Shown one piece after another: positions 19,263 to 29,351 of a stretch of DNA of 64,000 nt; position 1 is the first letter of the stretch; each line of letters opens with the position of its first letter. A model generated the notes under the pieces. The model had not been told where the DNA came from. It saw only the letters and a list, made by a program, of their open reading frames with translations, and did no database searches. This DNA is from Synechococcus sp. MW101C3 (GTDB taxonomy: Bacteria; Cyanobacteriota; Cyanobacteriia; PCC-6307; Cyanobiaceae). The stretch covers positions 80,353 to 144,352 of the forward strand of contig NZ_NQKX01000010.1 in the NCBI RefSeq assembly GCF_002252635.1, given 5' to 3'. The translations under genes and the position numbers were made by a program.

Positions 19263-19290
19263 TGCGCTGAGTCGTCAGCGTTCACCTTGA

Positions 19291-19314
19291 AGCCCCGCCC
19301 AGGCGGGGCTTTTT
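19291..19314 (+). terminator. Rho-independent terminator after psaL
   Basis: AGCCCCGCC (19291-19299) pairs perfectly with GGCGGGGCT (19302-19310) around a CA loop and is followed by TTTT. It ends the psaI-psaL unit 28 nt beyond the psaL stop. Confidence 0.9.
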
Positions 19315-19466
19315 CATGGCCGGTACCCAGGTTGGCATCAGGCCGGCACTGGCCCTGGGGCAGAAGCTGCGGCCCAGCAGCCGGCGCGGTGCCAAAACGG
19401 CTCAGGAGCGGGGGCAGTTTCTGTAAGGATTGGTGAACGACAGGCTTGAGTTGCGGGATCGGATCC

Positions 19467-22400
19467 ATGTCGGTGTCTGATCCGTTTCTGCGCCGGCCGG
19501 TGCTCACCCTGGTGGTGACCCTGCTGATCCTGCTGGCCGGGCTGATCAGCCTGCCGGCATTGCAAGTGGAGAACCTGCCGCCGATCGCGCCAATCCGCGT
19601 GATCGTCCGCGCCAGTTATCCCGGCGGTGGAGCAACGGTGGTTGAACAGGGTGTCACCACTCCTCTGGAGCAGCAGCTCAATGGCCTAGAGCGACTGGAG
19701 AGCATCCGCTCCACCAGCTCTGCGAATGGCAGCGCAATCACCCTCACCTTCGATGGCGGTAACGCGGAGCTCAACCAGATCAATGCCCAGAACGAAGCAG
19801 CTCTGGTTAACAGGCAGCTGCCGCCCCAGGTGGCCCGTCTGGGGGTTCAGGTACGGCGCAGCTCTGACGATCTGCTGATGGTGCTGAGTTTCAGCGCACA
19901 GCGAGGCCTTTATGCACCATCCTTCCTCAGCGGCTGGATCGACCAACAGCTCAAGGACCGGCTGCAGCGTGTGCCGGGTGTCGGCAATGTCACCATCTCC
20001 GGTGGAGGGCAGCTCGCCTTCCGCCTCTGGCTCGATCCAGCGGCACTGGAGCAGCGCCAGCTGACGATCAGCGATGTTGAACGGGCAGTGGTCGGCCAGA
20101 ATGTTCTGGCAGCCCTCGGCCAGGTGGGCGACGCCCCCAGTCCAGCCGGCCAGCTGACGACCCTACCCCTGGAGATGGAGGGCCGCCTGCGCAGCGTGCA
20201 GGAGCTGGAGTCGCTGGTGGTCAGCCGGTCGGCCAACGGCGGGGTGGTGCTGCTGAGCGACGTGGGGCGCGCCAGCCTTGAGCCCGAGAGTTTCGACAAC
20301 TCCGCCCGGAATCTGGAAGGAAACACCACGGTGGTGGTTCAGATCTTCCAGAGGGACGGCAGCAATGCGCTGCAAGTGAGCAAAGCCGTGAATGCGGCAC
20401 TGGCGGAACTGGCGCCCAGCTTTCCGCCTGGCATCGCCTTGCAGCAGATCGTGGATGTGGCCGACAGCGTTCGAGAAAGCATCGATCTCACCTGGGCGAG
20501 TCTGCGGGAGGCGGTGCTGCTCGTCCTTATCGTCCTGCTGCTCTCGCTCGGCAACACCCGGCTGGCCATCGTCACCGCCGTGGCAGTGCCGGTGTCCTTG
20601 ATCGGAAGCCTCACGATCCTGAGGCTTGCCGGCAGCTCGATCAATACCCTCACGCTGTTCGGCATGGTGCTGGCCACAGGGATCCTTGTGGACGACGCCA
20701 TCGTTGTGAGCGAGGACATCGGTCGCCGGCTGGAGCTGGGGGAAACACCGCTGCAGGCTGCGCGGAACGCCATGAACGAACTGGCCGGGGCGGTGATCGC
20801 CACGTCGCTGGTGCTCGTTGTGGTGTTTCTGCCGGTGTTGGCGCTGCCCGGCAGTGTTGGCCGGCTCTACCAGCCCATCGCCATCACGATCAGCGCCACG
20901 ATTCTCCTCTCCACGGTCAACGCGCTTACGTTCACGCCTGTAGCAGCGAGCTGGCTCCTCGTTCACGGCTGGAAGGAACCCCACTGGCTGCTGAAGATCC
21001 TTGATCGTCCCCAGCGATGGCTCGACAGGCTGCGGCGTCTCTATGGCGAAGCACTGCAGCATTGCTTCCGCTGGCGCCGGCTGATCCTGGTTGGGCTGGC
21101 GGCAGGCCTGGTCCTGGCAGTGTGGGGCCTGGGTCAGTTGCCCACCGCCTTCATTCCCCAGGAGGACGACGGTCAGGTACGCGGCGTGGTGGTGTTGCCC
21201 GGCGGCTCCTCCCTGGAAAGCACCGAGACGGTGCTGGAAAAAGTGAGGCAAATCGTCGTGCAACAAGAGCCTGCCGTCCGCGTGGGGACGTTCAATGCAG
21301 GCCGCTCCTTCGGCGACAGTGCCGCGAACCGGGGCACCTTCTTCCTGCGGCTCAAGCCCCTGGCAGAGAGAGGATCAGGCCGGGAGATGAGCAATGAAGC
21401 CGTCGCTCGACGGCTCGGAAGGATTCTGAGAGAACGCCTGCCGGAAGCATCTGTGCAAGTAAGCGTTCCACCTTCCGTGCGGGGCTTCAGCGGCGAAGGA
21501 GGCCTGGAGATGGAGCTCCTTGACATCAGCGGCGGCCGTATGAGCCTGGCAGATTTCGAGCGCGAGGTACGTGATTTCATCGCCGCTGCCAACACCACCG
21601 ACGCCTTTGAGCGGGTAAGCACCCGCTTCAGCGCCGATTCCCCCCTGCTGCGACTGCGGCCGGATCGACTGCGAATGGCATCGCTCGGGGTTGATCTGGA
21701 AACGGTGGTGTCCACCCTGGGAGCCAGCTTCGGCAGCAGCTACGTCAACGACAGCTTTGAGGGCGACCGGGTGCGGCGTGTGGTCGTGCAGCTGGATGGC
21801 GCAGACCGAAGCACGGCGGAGAACGTGTTGGCCCTGAAAATCCGCAGTGCCGGCGGGGCACTGATACCGCTGCGGGAAATCGTGCAGCTGGAGCAAGCAA
21901 GTGGCCCGGTGGCGATCAACCACAGCCGCCTGAGACGGGCGATCACCGTTCAGGCTGTGCCCAGGGCAGGAGTCAGCACCGGCCAAGCCATCGCCATGCT
22001 GGAGCAGGTGCATCAGGCGCGTCCCAACCTCACCACTGACCTCGAGTGGGTGGGACTGGCCCGCGAGGAACGCCAGTCAGGCGGAAGGGCCTGGCTGGTG
22101 TTTGCATTCGGTGTGGCCGTCATGGCGTTGGTGTTGGCCGCCCTCTACGAGAACTTCATCGATCCTCTGATCATTCTGATCACTGTTCCCCTTGCCTTGG
22201 TCGGAGCGGTGGTTGGTCTGGCAAGCAGGGGCAACTTTCTTGATATCTACGCTCAGATGGGGATGTTGGTATTGGTGAGCCTTGCCGCCAAGAACGGCAT
22301 TCTGATTGTCGAGTTCGCCAACCAAAGGATGGCGGAAGGGAATGGACTGCGGGAGTCGGTGGAGGAAGCCGCCCTGAGCCGCCTGCGGCCGATCCTGCTC

Positions 22401-22589
22401 ACTGCTCTGGCATCACTGGCCAGCATCCTGCCGCTCTTGCTGGCAGGGGGCAGCGGGGCCGCAGGACGGGCCAGCATGACCAGCATCAGCACAGTTCTCT
22501 TCTACGGCCAGTTGGTAGCCACAGTTCTCACGTTGTTTGTCGTGCCGGTGGTGTACGTCGAAGTGAAGATGCTCGAAGGTCGGCACTGA
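19467..22589 (+). CDS. RND-family efflux transporter, HAE1/AcrB type
   Basis: A 1040-residue inner-membrane RND pump with two large periplasmic loops and about 12 transmembrane helices. The proton-relay Asp pair is in the fourth-helix segment GILVDDAIVVSEDIG, and the N-terminus DPFLRRPVLTLVVTLLI is typical. Family members export drugs, solvents or lipids with a periplasmic adaptor and an outer-membrane channel. The start at ATG 19467 gives MSVSDPFLRRP; an upstream TTG would add seven residues. No adaptor (HlyD-like) or TolC gene is adjacent, so partners must be encoded elsewhere. It is isolated between psaL and the convergent psaB. Confidence 0.9.
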   Translation: MSVSDPFLRRPVLTLVVTLLILLAGLISLPALQVENLPPIAPIRVIVRASYPGGGATVVEQGVTTPLEQQLNGLERLESIRSTSSANGSAITLTFDGGNAELNQINAQNEAALVNRQLPPQVARLGVQVRRSSDDLLMVLSFSAQRGLYAPSFLSGWIDQQLKDRLQRVPGVGNVTISGGGQLAFRLWLDPAALEQRQLTISDVERAVVGQNVLAALGQVGDAPSPAGQLTTLPLEMEGRLRSVQELESLVVSRSANGGVVLLSDVGRASLEPESFDNSARNLEGNTTVVVQIFQRDGSNALQVSKAVNAALAELAPSFPPGIALQQIVDVADSVRESIDLTWASLREAVLLVLIVLLLSLGNTRLAIVTAVAVPVSLIGSLTILRLAGSSINTLTLFGMVLATGILVDDAIVVSEDIGRRLELGETPLQAARNAMNELAGAVIATSLVLVVVFLPVLALPGSVGRLYQPIAITISATILLSTVNALTFTPVAASWLLVHGWKEPHWLLKILDRPQRWLDRLRRLYGEALQHCFRWRRLILVGLAAGLVLAVWGLGQLPTAFIPQEDDGQVRGVVVLPGGSSLESTETVLEKVRQIVVQQEPAVRVGTFNAGRSFGDSAANRGTFFLRLKPLAERGSGREMSNEAVARRLGRILRERLPEASVQVSVPPSVRGFSGEGGLEMELLDISGGRMSLADFEREVRDFIAAANTTDAFERVSTRFSADSPLLRLRPDRLRMASLGVDLETVVSTLGASFGSSYVNDSFEGDRVRRVVVQLDGADRSTAENVLALKIRSAGGALIPLREIVQLEQASGPVAINHSRLRRAITVQAVPRAGVSTGQAIAMLEQVHQARPNLTTDLEWVGLAREERQSGGRAWLVFAFGVAVMALVLAALYENFIDPLIILITVPLALVGAVVGLASRGNFLDIYAQMGMLVLVSLAAKNGILIVEFANQRMAEGNGLRESVEEAALSRLRPILLTALASLASILPLLLAGGSGAAGRASMTSISTVLFYGQLVATVLTLFVVPVVYVEVKMLEGRH

Positions 22590-22768
22590 AGACATAACCT
22601 TCCGCAGCAGGTTACACCAGTGAGACAGTGAAACCGGGCCACACTTTCCATCCCTTGGCACCACTTCCGCACGGCAGGATCAGGTGCCAAACCCCCATGA
22701 GTTCAGCGTGTCGCAAGCTTTACGGAATTGCGATGTCATCGTTGTGTCAGCACCTGCTTCTGCGCAAG

Positions 22769-22795
22769 AAAAAACCCCCGGGTATACCCGGGGGT
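22769..22795 (-). terminator. Rho-independent terminator of the psaA-psaB unit
   Basis: Read on the minus strand, ACCCCCGGG and CCCGGGGGT form a perfect 9-bp stem around TATA (22774-22795) followed by TTTTTT (22769-22774 complement). It lies about 40 nt beyond the psaB stop. The RND gene on the other strand ends 180 nt away. Confidence 0.92.
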
Positions 22796-22835
22796 GAAGG
22801 AGGATCGTCCCTCGAAGATCAGGCTGGCCGCAGGG

Positions 22836-25049
22836 TCAGCCGAATTTGCCGGAGGTGGATGCGATCAAGAAGGCTGCGTATGTGAGCACGTAGCCAACGG
22901 AGAAGTGCGCCAGACCGACCACACGGGCCTGAACGATCGAGAGAGCGACGGGCTTGTCACGCCAGCCCACCAGGTTGGCGAGCGGGGTGCGCTGGTGTGC
23001 CCAGACGATGGTTTCGATCAGCTCCTGCCAGTAACCGCGCCAGGAGATCAGGAACATGAAACCGGTGGCCCACACCAGGTGACCGAAGAGGAACATCCAG
23101 GACCAGACGGCCAGGTTGTTCGATCCGAACGGGTTGTACCCGTTGATCAGCTGGGAGCTGTTGAGCCAGAGGTAGTCGCGGAACCAGCCCATCAGATAGG
23201 TGCTGGATTCGTTGAACTGAGCCACGTTGCCCTGCCAGATGGCCAGGTGCTTCCAGTGCCAGTAGAAGGTGACCCAACCCACCGTGTTCAGAGCCCAGAA
23301 CACCGACAGGTAGAAGGCGTCCCAAGCAGAGATGTCACAGGTGCCGCCACGGCCGGGGCCGTCGCAGGGGAAGGAGTAGCCGAAGTCCTTTTTATCGGGC
23401 ATCAGCTTGGAACCACGGGCGTCCAGAGCACCTTTGACCAGGATCAAGGTGGTGGTGTGCAGGCCAAGCGCGATGGCGTGGTGCACAAGGAAGTCGCCAG
23501 GGCCGATGGGCAGGAACACATCGGTGTTGCCGTTGATGGCATCGAGCCAGAAGTGATCACCAGGGATGTTGGCCGAAGCCAGGCTGGCGGCACTGCTGGG
23601 GTTCGAGAGCAGCACATCCATTCCGTACATGGCTTTGCCGGAGGCAGCCTGCACGAACTGAGCAAACACGGGCTCCACCAGGATCTGCTTCTCGGGGGTT
23701 CCGAACGCCACGACCACGTCGTTGTGGACGTAGAGGCCGAGGGTGTGGAAACCGAGGAACAGGGAGACCCAGCTGAGGTGGCTGATCAGAGCTTCCTTGT
23801 GATCAAGCATCCGAGCCAGAACATTGTTCTTGTTGGCTTCGGGGTCGTAATCACGAATGAAGAAGATCGCACCGTGAGCGAAGGCACCGACCATCAGGAA
23901 GATGGCGATGTACTGGTGGTGGGTATAGAGAGCAGCCTGAGTCGTGTAGTCCTTGGCGATGAACGCATAGGACGGCATGGCATACATGTGCTGCGCCACC
24001 AGGCTCGTGACCACACCCAGCGAAGCCAGGGCCAGGCCGAGCTGGAAGTGGAGCGAGTTGTTGACGGTGTCGTAGAGGCCCTTGTGCCCAGCACCGAGGT
24101 CACCAGGGGTGCCCTTGGGGGGGTTGTGAGCATCAAGGATCTCGCGGATCGAGTGACCGATTCCGAAGTTGGTCCGGTACATGTGACCGGCGATCACGAA
24201 GATGCAGCCGATCGCCAGATGGTGATGGGCAATGTCCGTGAGCCAGAGCGCCTCAGTCTGGGGGTGGAAGCCACCCAGGAAGGTGAGGATCGCGGTGCCG
24301 GATCCCTCAGCAGTACCGAACACCTGGTTGACGGTGTCGGGGTTCTCGGCATACACACCCCAGTTGCCGGTGAAGAACGGAGCAAGACCGGCGGGGTGGG
24401 GCAGCACGTTGAGGAAGTTGTCCCAGCCGACGTGCTGACCGCGGGCTTCGGGAATCGCCACGTGGACCAGGTGACCGGTCCAGGCGATGGAGCTGAAGCC
24501 GAACAGAACAGCCAGGTGGTGGTTCAGACGGGATTCAGCGTTCTTGAACCAGGCCAGGGAAGGCCGGAACTTGGGCTGAAGGTGAAGCCAGCCAGCGAAC
24601 AGGGCCCAGGCCGACAGGATCATCATGAAGATGGAACCCTGATAAAGCTCGGCGTTGGTCTTCATTCCGATCGTGTACCACCAGTGGTACAGGCCGGAAT
24701 AAGCGATGTTCACCGGAGAGGTGGCACCCGCCTGAGTGAAGGCGGTGATGGCCCCTTGGCCGAAGTGAGGATCCCAGATCGCGTGAGCGATGGGACGGAC
24801 ATGCAGCGGATCGGCGACCCACTGCTCGAAGTTGCCCTGCCAGGCGATATGGAACAGGTTGCCGGAAACCCAGAGGCCAATGATGGCCAGATGACCGAAG
24901 TGGGTGGAGAAGAGCTTCTGGTAAAGCTTCTCCTCGGTCATCCCGTCATGGCTCTCGAAGTCGTGAGCCGTGGCGATGCCGTACCAGATACGGCGGGTCG
25001 TCGGGTCCTGTGCCAGACCCTGGCTGAACGAAGGAAATTTCGTTGCCAT
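22836..25049 (-). CDS. psaB: Photosystem I P700 apoprotein A2 (PsaB)
   Basis: PsaB of 737 residues, one half of the photosystem I reaction-centre heterodimer in the thylakoid membrane. It carries 11 predicted helices and many His ligands of chlorophyll (for example [10 protein letters not shown]). The Fx 4Fe-4S motif [12 protein letters not shown] lies around residues 560-571. The start [16 protein letters not shown] is standard. psaA ends 21 nt upstream, so the two are read as one transcript, ending at a strong terminator. There is no sign of frame damage. Confidence 0.98.
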   Translation of the reverse strand: MATKFPSFSQGLAQDPTTRRIWYGIATAHDFESHDGMTEEKLYQKLFSTHFGHLAIIGLWVSGNLFHIAWQGNFEQWVADPLHVRPIAHAIWDPHFGQGAITAFTQAGATSPVNIAYSGLYHWWYTIGMKTNAELYQGSIFMMILSAWALFAGWLHLQPKFRPSLAWFKNAESRLNHHLAVLFGFSSIAWTGHLVHVAIPEARGQHVGWDNFLNVLPHPAGLAPFFTGNWGVYAENPDTVNQVFGTAEGSGTAILTFLGGFHPQTEALWLTDIAHHHLAIGCIFVIAGHMYRTNFGIGHSIREILDAHNPPKGTPGDLGAGHKGLYDTVNNSLHFQLGLALASLGVVTSLVAQHMYAMPSYAFIAKDYTTQAALYTHHQYIAIFLMVGAFAHGAIFFIRDYDPEANKNNVLARMLDHKEALISHLSWVSLFLGFHTLGLYVHNDVVVAFGTPEKQILVEPVFAQFVQAASGKAMYGMDVLLSNPSSAASLASANIPGDHFWLDAINGNTDVFLPIGPGDFLVHHAIALGLHTTTLILVKGALDARGSKLMPDKKDFGYSFPCDGPGRGGTCDISAWDAFYLSVFWALNTVGWVTFYWHWKHLAIWQGNVAQFNESSTYLMGWFRDYLWLNSSQLINGYNPFGSNNLAVWSWMFLFGHLVWATGFMFLISWRGYWQELIETIVWAHQRTPLANLVGWRDKPVALSIVQARVVGLAHFSVGYVLTYAAFLIASTSGKFG

Positions 25050-25070
25050 TGGGAAAGGTCAGGTGTGAGG

Positions 25071-27374
25071 TCAGCCGACCGCGATGAGTCGGGACAGGAA
25101 GAAGGCCCAGGTGGTAGCGATACCGCCCAGAAGGTAGTGAGCAACGCCCACGGCACGACCCTGAGTGATGCTCAGAGCACGTGGCTGGATGGCCGGAGCC
25201 ACTTTCAGCTTGTTGTGAGCCCAGACGATGGACTCAATCAGCTCTTGCCAGTAGCCGCGGCCGCTGAACAGGAACATCAGGCTGAAAGCCCAGACGAAGT
25301 GAGCACCCAGGAACATCAGGCCATAAGCACTGGAAGAGGTGCCGTAGCTGTTGATGACCTGAGCGGCCTGCGCCCAGAGGAAATCGCGCAACCAGCCATT
25401 GATGGTGATGGCGCTCTGAGCGAAGTTGCCATTGGTGATGTGCTGAACGCTGCCGTCCGCATTCACCGTGCCCCACACATCGCTCTGCATCTTCCAGCTG
25501 AAGTGGAAGATCACGATCGAGATGGAGTTGTACATCCAGAAGAGGCCGAGGAACACATGGTCCCAAGCCGAAACCTGGCAGGTACCGCCACGGCCGGGGC
25601 CGTCGCAGGGGAAGCGGAAGCCCAGGTTCGCCTTATCGGGGATGAGCCTGGAGCTGCGGCTGTAAAGCACACCCTTCAGCAGGATCAGCACGGTGACGTG
25701 GATCGTGAAGGCGTGGATGTGGTGGACCATGAAGTCGGCCGTTCCCAGGGGGATCGGGCCGGCAGCCACCTTGCCACCCACAGCAACAACAGCGCCATTG
25801 AACACTTCGCTCACACCGGCCAGCGCGTTGGGCGCAGTGGTACCGGCTGCAGCGGCGTGCAGGCCCTGAATCCATTGAGCGAAGATGGGCTTCAGCTGAA
25901 TGGCGGTGTCACTGAACATGTCCTGGGGACGGCCCAGGGCACGCATGGTGTCGTTGTGGATATAGAGGCCGAAGCTGTGGAAGCCAAGCCAGATGCACAC
26001 CCAGTTGAGGTGGCTGATCAGGGCATCACGAGCTTTCAGAACCCGGTCGAGCACGTTATCGATGTGCTGGGCAGGGTCGTAGTCACGGATCAGGGCAATG
26101 GCCGCGTGAGCGCCAGCACCCACCACCAGGAATCCGCCGATCCACATGTGATGCGTGAACAGCGAGAGCTGGGTGGCGTAGTCGATGCCGATGTAGGGAT
26201 AGGGGGGCATCGAATACATGTGGTGCGCCACGATGATCGTGAGCGAACCGAACAGCGCGAGGTTGACCGCCAACTGGGCATGCCAGGAGGTGGTCATGAA
26301 CTCGAACAGGCCGTCGTGACCCTTGGGTGCGGGGAACAGCAGGGGATCGCCCTTCTGACCCTCAAGGATCTCCTTGATGCTGTGGCCGATGCCCCAGTTG
26401 GTGCGGTACTGGTGGCCGGCAACGATGAACAGGACAGCGATCGCCAGGTGGTGATGCGCGATGTCGGTCATCCAGAGGCTGCCCGTGACGGGATTCAACC
26501 CACCTTTGAAGGTGAGGAAATCGCTGTAGGCGGCCCAGTTGCCCGTGAAGAAGGCGGAAAGGCCCGCTCCGAAACCGGGGAACAGCTGAGCGATCAGGTC
26601 CTGGTTGAGGAATTCGTGGGGGAGGGGAATGTCCGCCACCGAGGCGATGGTCTTGCCATTGAGCACCAGCGGCTTGCCGGCATCCATGGCATCCATCAGG
26701 GCCGTGGTCGGCAGGGACACGTGCAGGAGGTGACCCGTCCAGGACAGGGACCCCAGCCCGAGCAGACCGGCCAGATGGTGGTTGAGCATCGACTCAACGT
26801 TCTGGAACCACTCCAGCTTGGGGGCTGCCTTGTGGTAGTGGAAGACACCGGCGTTGAGCATCAGACCGGCCATCACCAGGGCGCCGATTGCCGTGCAGAG
26901 CAACTGGAACTCACTGGTGAAACCCCAGGCTCTCCACACGTGGAAAAGACCTGAGGTGATCTGGATGCCGTGGAAGCCGGCGCCCACATCGGCGTTGAGA
27001 ATTTCCTGGCCGAAAATGGGCCAGACCACCTGAGCACTCGGTTTGACGTGCAGGGGGTCGGCCAGCCAGCCGGTGTAGTTGGAGAAGCGGGCACCGTGAT
27101 AGAAGGCGCCGCTCAGCCAGATGAAGATGACGGCCAGATGGCCGAAGTGAGCGCTGAAGATCTTCCGGGAGACCTCTTCAAGGTCGCTCGTGTGGCTGTC
27201 GAAATCGTGAGCGTTGGCGTGGAGGTTCCAAACCCAGGTGGTGGTTTTGGGACCTTTGGCGAGGGTGCGATCGAAGTGCCCGGGCTTACCGAGAACATCG
27301 AAGTCGACGGGAACGGGGTTCCGGTCAACCATGGCCTTCGCCGTTTTCCCACGCTCTGGTGGGCTGATGGTCAT
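25071..27374 (-). CDS. psaA: Photosystem I P700 apoprotein A1 (PsaA)
   Basis: PsaA of 767 residues, partner of PsaB in binding P700, A0, A1 and the shared Fx cluster. The Fx motif [12 protein letters not shown] is near residues 588-599. The start at the ATG complementary to 27372-27374 ([15 protein letters not shown]) is conserved; the frame stays open for another 110 codons upstream but that part is Pro/Arg-rich leader DNA. Length equals the usual picocyanobacterial PsaA. Expression is probably light-regulated; a candidate promoter and RpaB-like half-site lie about 200-245 nt upstream. Confidence 0.98.
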   Translation of the reverse strand: MTISPPERGKTAKAMVDRNPVPVDFDVLGKPGHFDRTLAKGPKTTTWVWNLHANAHDFDSHTSDLEEVSRKIFSAHFGHLAVIFIWLSGAFYHGARFSNYTGWLADPLHVKPSAQVVWPIFGQEILNADVGAGFHGIQITSGLFHVWRAWGFTSEFQLLCTAIGALVMAGLMLNAGVFHYHKAAPKLEWFQNVESMLNHHLAGLLGLGSLSWTGHLLHVSLPTTALMDAMDAGKPLVLNGKTIASVADIPLPHEFLNQDLIAQLFPGFGAGLSAFFTGNWAAYSDFLTFKGGLNPVTGSLWMTDIAHHHLAIAVLFIVAGHQYRTNWGIGHSIKEILEGQKGDPLLFPAPKGHDGLFEFMTTSWHAQLAVNLALFGSLTIIVAHHMYSMPPYPYIGIDYATQLSLFTHHMWIGGFLVVGAGAHAAIALIRDYDPAQHIDNVLDRVLKARDALISHLNWVCIWLGFHSFGLYIHNDTMRALGRPQDMFSDTAIQLKPIFAQWIQGLHAAAAGTTAPNALAGVSEVFNGAVVAVGGKVAAGPIPLGTADFMVHHIHAFTIHVTVLILLKGVLYSRSSRLIPDKANLGFRFPCDGPGRGGTCQVSAWDHVFLGLFWMYNSISIVIFHFSWKMQSDVWGTVNADGSVQHITNGNFAQSAITINGWLRDFLWAQAAQVINSYGTSSSAYGLMFLGAHFVWAFSLMFLFSGRGYWQELIESIVWAHNKLKVAPAIQPRALSITQGRAVGVAHYLLGGIATTWAFFLSRLIAVG

Positions 27375-27577
27375 CGAGACGTTCCTCGAGGGACGGGGTC
27401 GAGGTGGAGGTGGAGGTCCACCGCTCCGGCCGGGTGCAGGCACCTGGCCGGCGGGCCGAACAGCACCGCGGACCGGAATCCGCCATGCCGTTGACTCCAG
27501 AGGGCAGGGGCGTGGCGAAAGCCAAAACCCGTTGCCACGACTGGGGCAAGGGCCCCGATGAGGGGACCGCTGGCGAG

Positions 27578-27583
27578 AGTATA
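27578..27583 (-). promoter_or_regulatory. Candidate -10 element of the psaA promoter
   Basis: Minus-strand TATACT matches the TATAAT consensus in five of six positions. At a 17-bp spacing the -35 region reads GCAAAC, a poor match, which would fit activator dependence. The predicted transcript has a leader of about 195 nt; long psaA leaders are known in other cyanobacteria. Confidence 0.45.
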
Positions 27584-27610
27584 GGGGCGAGCTTCTGGCC
27601 GTTTGCCGAG

Positions 27611-27618
27611 GAAGTAAC
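27611..27618 (-). promoter_or_regulatory. Possible HLR1-like half-site upstream of psaA
   Basis: Minus-strand GTTACTTC resembles one half of the HLR1 element (consensus [G/T]TTACA[T/A][T/A]) bound by RpaB, with two mismatches, centred about 44 nt before the predicted start. A second half-site at the proper spacing was not found, so this is weak. Confidence 0.25.
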
Positions 27619-27824
27619 AAAGGTTCAATCCCCTGGCTCTCCTGTCTGGGACTGGGCTCTCCCGCCCGATTCTTGTCATTGAAATGCCGGGGATAAGCCC
27701 CCATTTGTTATCCGGCAATTCCGGATATTGGAGCGTTGATTCAAGTCCTCAGGGCGGCATCGATTCTGCGCTCACCAATGGGCCAGCAGAATGTCCAGGC
27801 CGTCGTCAGGGCAGGAGCAACGAG

Positions 27825-29351
27825 ATGGTCATGGCGAGCCTGCCTGCCCGGAAGCTGCCGCACTTGCGGGGTTCACGCGCCTTGGGGCGGACCATCAGCG
27901 CCGGCCTGCTGTGCCTCACCGTGTTGCTCAGCGGAGGCTGGGGCTGGAGAAACGCCAGCTCACCTCCGCCTACCGCTGCACCGGCTCCGCTTGCCAGCGG
28001 CACCGTGCGCGAAGTCGCGCCGCCCCGCCCGACTGAGCAACTCAAGGAGGTGCTCAGCGCCCATCGCCCGCAGCTGACGATCGTTGCGCCGGCGCCGGAC
28101 ACCGTTCTTCCCGCCGACCCCTGGACCCTGGAGCTGCGTGTGGCTGACTGGCCGCTGGCGGGGACCAACCCAGGCGCTCCCGGCCCCCATCTGGTGGTGC
28201 AGCGCGACCAGGAGACACCGATCCGGGTCGGTGCGACGCCTGCCAGCCGCAGCAATGAGGACTCCGCCGATCCGCGCACAGTGAAGGTGCCGATGGAGCC
28301 GCTCACCCCGGGCAGCCATCGGATCAGCGTCTACGCCGCCTACCCCTGGGGTGAAGCGGTGAAAGCGCCCGGCGCCAGCACCCAGATCCGGTTGCACCGC
28401 GCCGCCGCCAACCCCCTGGGGGTGCCACAACCCGCCAGCCCCCAGCTGATTCCGGCCATTCCTTTCGACCTGATCCAGGCAGAACCGGTGCTGATCGACT
28501 GGCTGCTGTTCGATGCCCCCCTGCAACACCTGCGCGACGGCGACGACAGCTGGCGGTTGCGGATCACCCTCAACGGCGACAGCTTCCTGGTGGACCGTCA
28601 GACCCCGATCTGGCTGAAGGGACTGACCAGCGGGGAAAACGCCATCCAGCTGGAACTGCTTGATGGGAGGGGCGACCCGCTCAATGCACCCTTCAACTCC
28701 CTGGTGACGGCGGTGACACTCACGGCTGGGGCTCCATCGCGCTGGCCCTCCACTCCCCTCAATGACGCTGAGCTGAAGCGGGCCCTGCTGGGCGGAGCGG
28801 TCGGAACCTCCCCAGCAGAGCCGGCGCCGCCCAATCCGCCGGCGCCACCAGGGAAGCCATTTCCACTGGGGCAGTCATCTGCTTCTGGGCAACCATCGGC
28901 TCCTGGGCCGCAGGATCCGGGCGACAGCTCGGGCGCCAGCGCCAGAAATGTGGAGGAGGAAGCAGAGGCGGAGGCGGAGGAGCCGGAACCTGCCACCCTC
29001 TCCGCTCCGTCTGCCACTGCTGCGCTCTCCGCTGCCGGCCTGGCAGACGGGGAGCAGGTGGGGGCAGCATCCATCGCCGAGAAGGACGCCCCCCCACCTG
29101 AACCTGAGCTCGAGAGCCAACCTGAACGTCAGGCCAAAGCCGAAATCGAAACTCAGCTCAAAACGGGTAACGAACCTGGGCCCGAAATCGAACCAGAACA
29201 CGAGCCGGAAGACCCGCCAGCTCCTAGCGATGGGATTGTCTCCATCCCTGGTGCTCCTAGCGAAAGAGATGCCGACGACGGACCGACAGCCGGCCCGTCC
29301 GCCGATGCGGGCGAATCGCCGGCGATCGGGCGTGCCAGGTTCGGCGCATGA
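27825..29351 (+). CDS. Secreted or anchored protein with Glu/Pro-rich tail, unknown function
   Basis: A 508-residue protein not recognised by function. ATG 27825 is preferred because AGGAG lies at 27813-27817; ATG 27831 is a close alternative. Residues about 22-36 (TISAGLLCLTVLLSG) form a signal peptide or membrane anchor. Residues about 65-340 look like beta-rich domains (LTIVAPAPDTVL, GSHRISVYAAYPWGEAV). From about residue 365 the protein is low-complexity: Ala/Pro, then long Glu/Pro/Ala runs to the end. The stop overlaps the start of CbiG-CobJ as ATGA, so the two are translationally coupled, but a role in cobalamin synthesis is only a guess. The promoter region is shared with divergent psaA. 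Confidence 0.65.
   Translation: MVMASLPARKLPHLRGSRALGRTISAGLLCLTVLLSGGWGWRNASSPPPTAAPAPLASGTVREVAPPRPTEQLKEVLSAHRPQLTIVAPAPDTVLPADPWTLELRVADWPLAGTNPGAPGPHLVVQRDQETPIRVGATPASRSNEDSADPRTVKVPMEPLTPGSHRISVYAAYPWGEAVKAPGASTQIRLHRAAANPLGVPQPASPQLIPAIPFDLIQAEPVLIDWLLFDAPLQHLRDGDDSWRLRITLNGDSFLVDRQTPIWLKGLTSGENAIQLELLDGRGDPLNAPFNSLVTAVTLTAGAPSRWPSTPLNDAELKRALLGGAVGTSPAEPAPPNPPAPPGKPFPLGQSSASGQPSAPGPQDPGDSSGASARNVEEEAEAEAEEPEPATLSAPSATAALSAAGLADGEQVGAASIAEKDAPPPEPELESQPERQAKAEIETQLKTGNEPGPEIEPEHEPEDPPAPSDGIVSIPGAPSERDADDGPTAGPSADAGESPAIGRARFGA

Larger units (their letters stand above)
27375..27824. other. psaA leader and divergent promoter region (450 nt)
   Basis: No gene was found here. On the minus side this is the psaA promoter and a probable long 5' leader of about 195 nt. 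On the plus side it is the upstream region of the secreted Glu/Pro-rich protein gene. The part next to psaA is very G/C/Pro-codon-rich, and the middle is more A/T-rich. Confidence 0.6.

Noticed and set aside
22728..26954. A plus-strand frame of about 1400 codons antisense to psaB and psaA
   Set aside because: It is in exact register with the psa codons; its translation is compositionally odd (His/Val/Glu/Gly/Asp-rich), matches no family and has no ribosome-binding site. It follows from the absence of TTA, CTA and TCA codons in psaA/psaB.
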